From Gordius sp. MW1 (Eukaryota > Nematomorpha > Gordioida > Gordea > Gordiidae): 64,000 bases of DNA. Each line of letters opens with the position of its first letter. Within the stretch, counting starts at the first letter, position 1. Location: positions 30,628,001 to 30,692,000 of the forward strand of contig OZ038526.1 of the NCBI GenBank assembly GCA_964036665.1. Reading direction: 5' to 3'. Under the pieces are notes generated by a model. It saw only the letters and a program-made list of their open reading frames with translations, was not told the origin of the DNA and made no database searches. Positions 57,201 through 64,000 of the stretch are shown piece after piece. The translations under genes were made by a program, and so were the position numbers.

Positions 57201-59561
57201 CAATAATAACACAGGTCTACAAAATAACCATTCTGCAATCAGACCTATAAATCTGATAGAGAATTTTGCAATGAACAATAATCTGTTTTTATTTTCCCCC
57301 ATCCAGATTTTTTGATAAACGAGGTTGAAGGTGCAAAAAATGCTCAATTAACCTTTTTTGAGGCTATACTGTCACGGCATATGTAATTTTTACTGAAAAA
57401 TATTAATAAATTCCTGTAGATTAAAGTTTTATCTATAGGCTTTATTTTAGTTTTTTTCACCTCTATGTTTAAATTTATCTCGTTTAAGTTTACCCCTTCA
57501 CCTTATTAAAATTCGCCCCACTATTGTTCGAAAACGGATTTAATTACACAAATAACTTAAGATGATTTTGACCGCTCTAAACAATATCAGTGAATAGTTT
57601 TGGAAAATAAAATAATAATTTGGCTATTCTAGTTATTTTATCATTTATCTGATTAATCTGAGGATGTCCTTTAACAGTAGAAAATTATTAATAATTTATA
57701 TTATATCGCCCTAGTCTATTCCCGTTTAAAATTCGTTAAAAAAAGGTAAATTTAGCTAACCCATAAATTGCATAGCAATAAACAATGGGATCATTCATAA
57801 CTCACCCGAGTGGCAGCAACGAGGTGGGCGGGCTTAATGATACCACAGTGGCCGTGATCGGTGAAATTGCACAAGCAAAGGTCGCAGGCTATCAGCAGGT
57901 CGGGGTAGTGCAGGGAAATTAAATTGATCGCCTCTAGGACGGGGTTGCCTGGCGTATCTGCTAGGGCAGCGTCCGGAGTTTTAAGTTGGTCGGGGATGGA
58001 GGCAAATAGGAGAACGGATTTAAGACCTTTCAACACGAGCCCCTGCGATTTGTGTGACAAAAACGAACGACACTTTTATAAAATTTTATACCTAAACATA
58101 TATGTCAATAACTTTTACCTAAAAAATTTAGGTGCCCGGAGTAACGGAAACTTAAATTGGCTATAGTTGAAATAATAAACAGACCACTTTACAAAAGACT
58201 TATTAATTTGTTAAGTTCTTTCACCTATAGTAAGAAATTTTTATATTTAGTAATTTTAGTTTTAAAAACTCTAAAATTTACCTCAATTTTCCTGCTAAAT
58301 TACTATAAACCATAAATTAACTACATTCTCGAGCGTAATATCGCGTGAGTGTAGGGAAAATCACTCAGCCAAGACAACTAGTTTCAATAACTTTTGTAAC
58401 CTAGTTTTACTCTATAGATGCTGCAAATTAAATTATCTAAAACCCTCAGTTCTTAAATGTATTAAAAGCCCCCTACATGTTTAATTATAATGTAATAGTT
58501 GTAGTGCGAGCTTCGTTCGTTCATTGTTATAATGAATTAATATTTCGGTTTATATAAGGCAAATAGCAAATATTTTTAAGCTACTTTTACCTGTCTGTAA
58601 TACTTGGTAATCCTACGGAAAAAATTAATGTTTTGCAAGATTAAAGGAATTAAAAATATATGAAGAACAACAGACCCACCGGAGTTGACTAAAAAACTTC
58701 GATTCTATTAGTCAGGTTAAAAATGATGACATAGACAATTAAAGACGTTCTAAGTGGCTACTTTCTACGTATAATGTTTTAACTTAAACAGGCAAATTGC
58801 ACAATTACTATAGTCATAGCTCAACTTTGTGTGTGTATTTCGATATAAGTTATCACAAGCCTAGGAGACGAGAATGATACGCTGGGACCTTAGGTATACT
58901 AAGCTCGGCCATATAAATGTCAGTATCAAGGCAAAAATGGGTATTCAACCTATGGCTAACTTGATTAAACAAATTCGGCTAAAGTAATATGGTCATATAC
59001 AATAAAGGGAGGATGTAAATCGAAAAATATTGGACATGGAGGTACCGGGAAGAGAGAAAGAGGACGACCTCGTGTCACGTGGAAAGGGCAAGTGGACAAA
59101 GTTAAGAAACCCCATCAAGATGGGGAAAAAACTTACCAAAACAAACCCCACGATTGTGGGACCAAATACATGATAAAAAAGCAGAGGAGAGATTTCGATA
59201 TCAAAAGACCCCACCTGATATAATAAAACATTTATACCTGTAAAGTGGCTACCAGGGTGGACAATGGAATTTTGGAAATGCCCGGTATTCCTTTGCCCTC
59301 GCTGACACCATTTTGTCCCACTTTAACAGCTGACTTACACGTGGAAACGGGGGGAAGGCCGATCGGTACCGTATGATCGAGAATGTCGCAAGTCGCGTCC
59401 TCTCCGTTCGGCGGCGCTACCTCAACAGCTGATATTTGCGGAATGGCGTCGGGTTCCACGAAAATTGGGTACATGAAATCGGACGATTTGAGGGAGGGCG
59501 AATTGGCGGACCAATACCGAAGTAGGGGGTGTCCCAGGGATGAATGCAAAAAACGATCCAT
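54180..59561 (-). CDS. ALAD: Delta-aminolevulinic acid dehydratase (porphobilinogen synthase)
   Basis: ALAD joins two 5-aminolaevulinate molecules into porphobilinogen, the second step of haem synthesis, in the cytosol. Exons read on the minus strand: 59238-59561, 57806-58042, 56746-56950 and 54180-54811; phases 0, 0 and 1 agree and give 465 residues. Animal ALAD is about 330. Seen: LHSSLGHPLLRYW and MYPIFVEPDAIPQIS; the zinc site CDLCLCNFTDHGHCG (Cys 164, 166 and 174); APSDMMDGR; both Schiff-base lysines in SYSAKFAS (Lys 266) and LMVKPATAYLD (Lys 349); AGADLVITYFAP near the end. Extra sequence lies after PIFVEPD (about 41 residues), after HCG (about 16), after GPFRD (about 28) and at the C-terminus (about 45, partly poly-Ala/Val and MITE-derived). 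The catalytic set is complete, so the gene looks functional. Confidence 0.92.
55215..56067 (+). mobile_element. hAT element with transposase relic in ALAD intron 3
   Basis: The ends CAGGGGTTTG and CAAACCCCTG are flanked by an exact GATAAAAC duplication (55207-55214 and 56068-56075). Both ends are dense in CCCGAACC words. At about 55499-55570 the plus strand reads GIYEITNDQIYTMTSDNGSN, the hAT transposase segment with the catalytic Asp of the DNxSN motif, and then decays. The 853-bp length shows large internal deletion. Confidence 0.88.
56135..56489. mobile_element. PIF/Harbinger-like MITE in ALAD intron 3
   Basis: It opens GGGCTTGTCTTAATGTC and closes GATATTAAGATAAGCCC. The interior matches 37967-38245 in reverse, including TTTGCTGCGCAGC and GACACGGCTATGTTATAACC versions. 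Flanking bases are CAA and TAA, a decayed 3-bp duplication. Confidence 0.72.
56490..56618. mobile_element. Right end of an hAT MITE
   Basis: GGTCGACTTTGG, CTCGACTAAGAAAAAAGG, then AAACAAAACCCAGCCGTTTT and TGCAGCACTA form the right half of the TAGTGTTG family. The left half is not clear beyond GACTAAACC at about 56115, on the far side of the nested Harbinger-like copy. Confidence 0.6.
56951..57805 (-). other. ALAD intron 2, nothing recognised inside
   Basis: AT-rich intron. The only repeat seen is a start motif of the short dispersed family, reversed, at about 57764-57783 (CCCATAAATTGCATAGCAAT). Confidence 0.5.
58945..59195 (+). pseudogene. Non-LTR retrotransposon C-terminal fragment in ALAD intron 1
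   Basis: Broken frames give MANLIKQIRLK, a stop, YGHI, then DMEVPG, RGRPRVTWKGQVD in another frame, and LWDQIHDKKAE. The order equals that of the fragment at 21085-21660. It lies opposite in strand to ALAD, between exons 1 and 2. Confidence 0.6.
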
Positions 59562-59817
59562 ATCACACTGACGAACGAGACAATTTTCTGTGTTTCGTAA
59601 ATTTAATTTAAGTTTCTAAAATGCGCCCAAAAAACTAATCGACAATTAACGTGTTAGATGTTTTGAAAAACATAAATAGCAGCACCCGCCCCCTTCTAAC
59701 TTTATAAAACGACAATTAGTTGCAAAGACTTGGTATTCTTATAGCCAAATTATATGAGAATAGTTTATTTTTATCATTGGATGCATTTTGTTTCATATAT
59801 TTTATGTGTATTTTAAG

Positions 59818-60027
59818 GGAACCGGTCAAAGTAGCAGAAAAAAAGCAGCCAAATTGGTCAGAACTGGTCAGAACTGATCAAGATCAAGATTGGTCACGAG
59901 GGTTAGTTAGGTCAGCATTTTAGGTTAGGGTTAGGGTTAGATGCACATCAAATTCCCTCCCAATTTGAGATTTAATTCAAATATATTGATTATCTAAAAG
60001 TCATATTTTTCTGCTACTTTGACCCCT
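59818..60027. mobile_element. MULE-family MITE with telomere-like words
   Basis: The ends are inverted copies: GGTCAAAGTAGCAGAAAAA (59824-59842) and TTTTTCTGCTACTTTGACC (60006-60024). Inside are repeated GGTCAGAACT words, GGTTAGGGTTAGGGTTAG and GATGCACATCAAATTCCCTC. The ends and interior link it to the MULE element at 36541-37849. No clear target duplication remains. Confidence 0.75.
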
Positions 60028-60191
60028 ATTCATATTTTCATATTATTGTCAATTAGATTTTTAACAAATAAACTTTCTCGATTAAAATTTTGAAAAATAA
60101 TTTAGCGCCTTTTAAATGGTCCTAGACTCTTGCGAAAATAGTTTTTAATTTATAAATTGTCTTATTTCATAATCGTTTATTTTATTTTATG

Positions 60192-60341
60192 TAGAGTTGT
60201 AAAAACCGCTGGGTCTTGTTTGGTCGACCTTTAAAGTCGACTAAGAAAAACAGACCAAAATACCTTTGGTGGTTTATTTATGTTTAGTCGACTAAAACCA
60301 AAAGTCGACCAAACAAAAACCCAGCCTTTTTTACAACACTA
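60192..60341. mobile_element. hAT MITE
   Basis: TAGAGTTGTAAAAACCGC to TTTTTTACAACACTA, flanked by ATTTTATG (60184-60191) and ATCTTATG (60342-60349). The interior has the paired GGTCGACC/GTCGACC words of the family. Confidence 0.85.
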
Positions 60342-60349
60342 ATCTTATG

Positions 60350-62485
60350 TATCATTGTCACCTAATCAATGTATTTTGTTTTACATTAATAACTTTCAGA
60401 GGTATTACAAAAGAAAGTCTTCCCCCATCTAGAACCATTGTTATTAATGAAATACAAATCATTATTCCCAAGTTCAAGGTCTTGACAATAAAAGATTTTT
60501 TCTGTTAATTATTTATACTTTTTTAACATCAATAAATACTATATTAAATATTAATATAAAAAGTGTCAATAAACTTTTAAAAACAAAATAGCTACAACCC
60601 TTTGAATGAAAATGATGAGTGGCCTTTTTAACAAACTACAATATGGTTAAAAATTATATAATCAAGTGGTTGTTAAAAACATTTTGTGATTGTTTTGTAT
60701 TTTATTCTAATATCAAAACAAATCCCATTATAAAAGGAGTTAAGAAGATGTATTATATAAGAATTTTTTGTTTTTGGCATACATTTTTTAGATAATTCAG
60801 AATTCTCCATCTTTAAATTGTTTCACTTTTTTTTAACACTTAGGGGTAAATAAGGAGATTAATGAATTAAAAGCAACAAAAACAAAAAAATGTCCTTATT
60901 ATAAGTATGGAATCCTTGAAAAATTAAAACCCTACAACAATATAGAATATTTTAAGACTTTTTTTTAATGTTTAATCAAACTTTTTATAAATTCTTTACT
61001 TTAAACATAGTCACAATTTATTTGATTATATATTACTTACAGATTTATAAACTGGTAGATGTGTTTGAGGGCAAGGTAGTTATGAAGGAAAATATAATAG
61101 TCAAAAATAATTCCTTGGATAATTTTGTAGAATGATAGTATAGTAGTTTTACAGGAGAGATAACTTTCTCTGCCTATGTAAATGATATAATATAATAATG
61201 TAATAAAGTAATTTATGCAAAAATCAATGTATGAAATAAAAAATATCAGTTAGTAAATAATGTTGGCTTAAGTACAGTTTTAAACTATATTTTTATTATA
61301 AAAAACAAGCTAAGGCTAAGCAGGATGCAAATGAGTATTATAGGCGCCTCAGGCAAAATTGTTTAAACATTGTCAAAAAATATAATATTCTGCTTGCCAG
61401 TTACTTGTCTTATTTATAAATATTAACTACTATACATTAATTTTATTAAAAACTATAAAAAATCAAGATAGATGTTAAAAAGGAATTATTAGACTAAATT
61501 TATAAAACTTTGTAATAAAACTCAGTTCTATAAAATGTTTAAAGGTTATGTAAGACTATATAATTATTCAATAACATTATTGTATGTTGGGTATATATGA
61601 TTAAAATTACTTATATTTGTTATAAAACATTAAACTCTATTGATTAATTTAAACAAAAATCACTTTTCAAAAATAATTGCCTGCTACTTATTTAATTCAG
61701 AGCACATATTTATAATATGAATAGATATAATAACCTTTTGACAGTACTTACAAATATTATTAGGCAAACAGTATTACAACAGGATGAATTTTTTAATAAA
61801 AATAACACAGTTTAACTAATTTATTAAAATTTAAGCTGAGTTTAAATAGCTTGGTAGCAAAACTATTATTAAGAGAAACTATATAAGAATAGGATATAAG
61901 AATTGATTAAAAAAAACAAAGAGCGTTACCTGAATGAATTTGCTGTGATTTTATGTAAGTTACAAGATAAGCGCTAAGACATTGAAAAAAAATATATGAT
62001 ATTAAACAACCTCAGATTTTGGACTATATTAGCGCTGTGAAATTGCGATCTTATTCGTCTTATTCAATCCAAAAAATGACGAGTGTTATTTGTGTTTTCG
62101 CAAAACAGTTGCAAAAAAGTGTGCTTATTTATATATTTATAAAATACATGATTCCTGATATATATTATATTTCTAATTAGAATTGCAATATATAGTAAAA
62201 TTTAACAAATCGATACAAAATTTGTAGGCTTAAGTATACAGAGGAGAACCTAAGAGTGACAATGATATATAACTTGCAAGAGATAATTGTAAAACAAATT
62301 ATTTATATTCCTCACACAAAATATTCAAAATTTATTGATAAAATTATATGTTCATTAATTTTGGATTATTTGTTGCCTAATATTAGTAAATTCGCCACAT
62401 GTGTATTTTGCCAGGGGTGCAGGAGCGGTTTAATTTTAAGGCTGAAATTTTAAGAAACACATTGAAATTGTGAGTTAAACTGGTG
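60350..62485. other. AT-rich stretch, nothing recognised
   Basis: About 2.1 kb with no supportable gene, RNA or bounded repeat on either strand. Confidence 0.5.
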
Positions 62486-62493
62486 GAAGCTTA

Positions 62494-62954
62494 TAAGTCT
62501 GAGCCTTATCTTGGCTCAGACAACTAATTTATTTATTTAAACGGAGAATAATATTTTCTAAAGGATAGCTCCAATAAGGAATCTCATAAGTTGAATTATT
62601 AGAATTTCGGTCCTCCCCCAAAAAGGGAGGACAATTATCTTTCTAAATTAATTAGTCTTCCAAAAGTATATTTTTTATTCAACTAGGCGAAACAAATATA
62701 TGAAAAAAAATGAGGAATTAAAATTAATTAATAATGATGATTGTGCAATAACACTAACTAACGCGAAGTAATTAAATTCGCTCGCTCGAGGTAGGTAATA
62801 AAAAGCGAAGTGGTACCATCTCGTGGTAACAATCATGACTCATCAGTCATAAAATAAATTTGCCATAATTAAATTGGATAACTATAAAAATCGTAGGGTA
62901 TAAGTGTAAGTATGTGTGGGGGGGGGGGGGGGGGGGTTTAGGTTGAACACCACA
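62494..62954 (-). repeat. 3' LTR of the short retroelement
   Basis: On the minus strand it begins TGTGGTGTTCAACC and ends GACTTATA. It contains a run of about 20 C, a GTCCTCCC/GGGAGGAC hairpin (about 62610-62632) and a GTCTGAGCC/GGCTCAGAC hairpin (62499-62523) at its end. Confidence 0.65.
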
Positions 62955-63459
62955 CCTCCCCCTTTATCGAGAAGTCAAAGACTTAAAGTCCTAACGTTCC
63001 GAAAAAGGTTTAGGGGTTTCAGTGTTGTTAAAAATCATCTAAAGACTGGGGCGGAATTAGGTCGAGCCGGCGATTTAGCTTTTTAATTTTAAAACAACGT
63101 TCAAACCAACATAATTTTTCAAACAATTTTCCAAACTTTAGCCCAAAATTAATGTAATTTCTGCTGGCCATGTGACAAGTTTTGCCTTTGCCCTCGGAAC
63201 TGATTCATGGACAACTGATTTCAATGAAATCCTGCCCTCTGAATTAGTTATAAAATGGGGTGCTTCACGGCTACAAGACTCAGCGTCCCCGCTCTCTAAA
63301 GCACCACTGGGCAATCACGATGCCACTATGGACTCAGCTTTAAAACTACAAATTTTATCTAAATTAACCCACAGGCTGTACCGTTTTACTTCTATTTTAT
63401 ACCTACACTATAATTACACTATAATCTCTCCAAGCAAAATACGCCGACCGCCAAATAAT

Positions 63460-63495
63460 AATCAAAGAAACGCGCGGGGGGGGGGGGGGGGGTTT
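63460..63495. repeat. Poly-G tract
   Basis: A run of about 16 G follows AAACGCGC. Similar runs occur in most elements of this window. Confidence 0.8.
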
Positions 63496-63642
63496 GGCCT
63501 AATATTGGTTGATAACAATATAATCGTCATATAATAATATATGTGAATAAATCATGTGTATTTTCTATCTTACAATAACATCTAAGTATCGAATAATTGG
63601 CGTGAAAGTGAGTATATTTTTCATTTGTTGACACTCAGGTAT

Positions 63643-63894
63643 GCTTCAGTCTGGGTGGGTATTTGCTTAAAAATTTTTCACTTTCCTCAGGTGTATTCGT
63701 GTCTGAGAATATTTCTTGCACTGAATTAACGAACGGAATAGTTACGTATTTTTCCCTTTGATTGACACTCGGTATCAGGATATCGAATTTTTCCTCGAAT
63801 GAATACGTGGCTTCATCATATTCGCCACTCGGAATCAGGCCGTTGGGATTTCGATTGGTTTGATGGGGTGTTTGTCCGGAGTGGTTCGATTAAA
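63643..63894 (-). CDS. Short gag-like frame in the LTR element
   Basis: An open stretch of about 83 codons with no ATG at its start, following the primer site. Residues include NPNGLIPSGEYDEATYSF, EEKFDILIPSVNQRE and EESEKFLSKYPPRLKHT before a TGA. The composition looks like real protein, and its position matches the start of gag, but I do not recognise the family. Confidence 0.4.
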
Positions 63895-64000
63895 AAATAG
63901 AATTAAAGAATTTTCAACATTTCCGGCGCCAATATTTTGTATAAGTCTGAGCCTTATCTTGGCTCAGACAACTAATTTATTTATTTAATCGGAGAATAAT

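Larger units (their letters stand above)
62494..64000 (-). mobile_element. Short LTR retroelement, cut by the window edge
   Basis: The 61 bases at 63940-64000 match 62494-62554 with one change, so two LTRs lie in direct orientation. Read on the minus strand: the 5' LTR ends at 63940, TGGCGCCGGAA (63921-63931) is a primer-binding-like site seven bases on, a gag-like frame follows, a purine tract AAAGGGGGAG (about 62956-62965) comes next, and the 3' LTR starts TGTGGTGTTC at 62954. The interior is about 1 kb, too short for pol, so this is a non-autonomous element. Confidence 0.7.

Noticed and set aside
63172-63534. 120-codon plus-strand frame in the terminal LTR element
   Set aside because: It runs against the element's orientation, ends in a poly-G tract and shows no domain.
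1-64000. CRISPR array, bacterial operon or prophage
   Set aside because: Repeats found are tandem or transposon-derived with no unique spacers, and genes are split by introns. Nothing prokaryotic is present.

Overview
This window is AT-rich, intron-bearing animal DNA, very probably from an invertebrate. It holds two recognisable host genes and one unrecognised multi-exon gene, and the rest is a dense mosaic of mobile elements. Support for an animal genome comes from GT-AG split genes with T-rich introns, an SLC26-type anion transporter with a STAS domain, a zinc-type ALAD (porphobilinogen synthase), several Ty3/gypsy retrotransposons, non-LTR retrotransposon tails and many short DNA transposons. 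I cannot place the species.

Layout. 1-10,198: a P-type MITE with its target-site duplication, a duplicated 504-bp block, a decayed minus-strand Ty3/gypsy element and a plus-strand integrase relic. 10,199-15,905: an exon-intron relic of a transposase-like zinc-finger (TTF-type) gene, split by a young 5.0-kb Ty3/gypsy element with nearly identical LTRs. 16,000-19,350: GC-rich hairpins, MITE pieces and a minisatellite of about 128 bp per unit. 20,058-20,218: a paralogue of the window's left end that lacks the MITE. 20,859-26,910: a minus-strand gene of unknown function with at least ten coding exons. 26,940-30,400: palindromes, a 245-bp tandem repeat and a MULE transposase relic. 30,850-33,584: a foldback element with very long inverted arms.

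35,130-49,365: the SLC26 gene (plus strand), sixteen coding exons whose phases all agree; its introns carry MULE, hAT, Harbinger-like and P-type insertions. 54,180-59,561: the ALAD gene (minus strand), four coding exons, converging on SLC26; its last exon runs into an hAT-type MITE that supplies the C-terminal residues and the stop. 60,192-64,000: another hAT MITE, a long AT-rich stretch and a short LTR element cut by the window edge.

The host genes do not form a functional cluster. ALAD makes porphobilinogen for haem, and SLC26 proteins move anions such as sulphate or chloride. All exon models come from reading splice signals and phase by eye.
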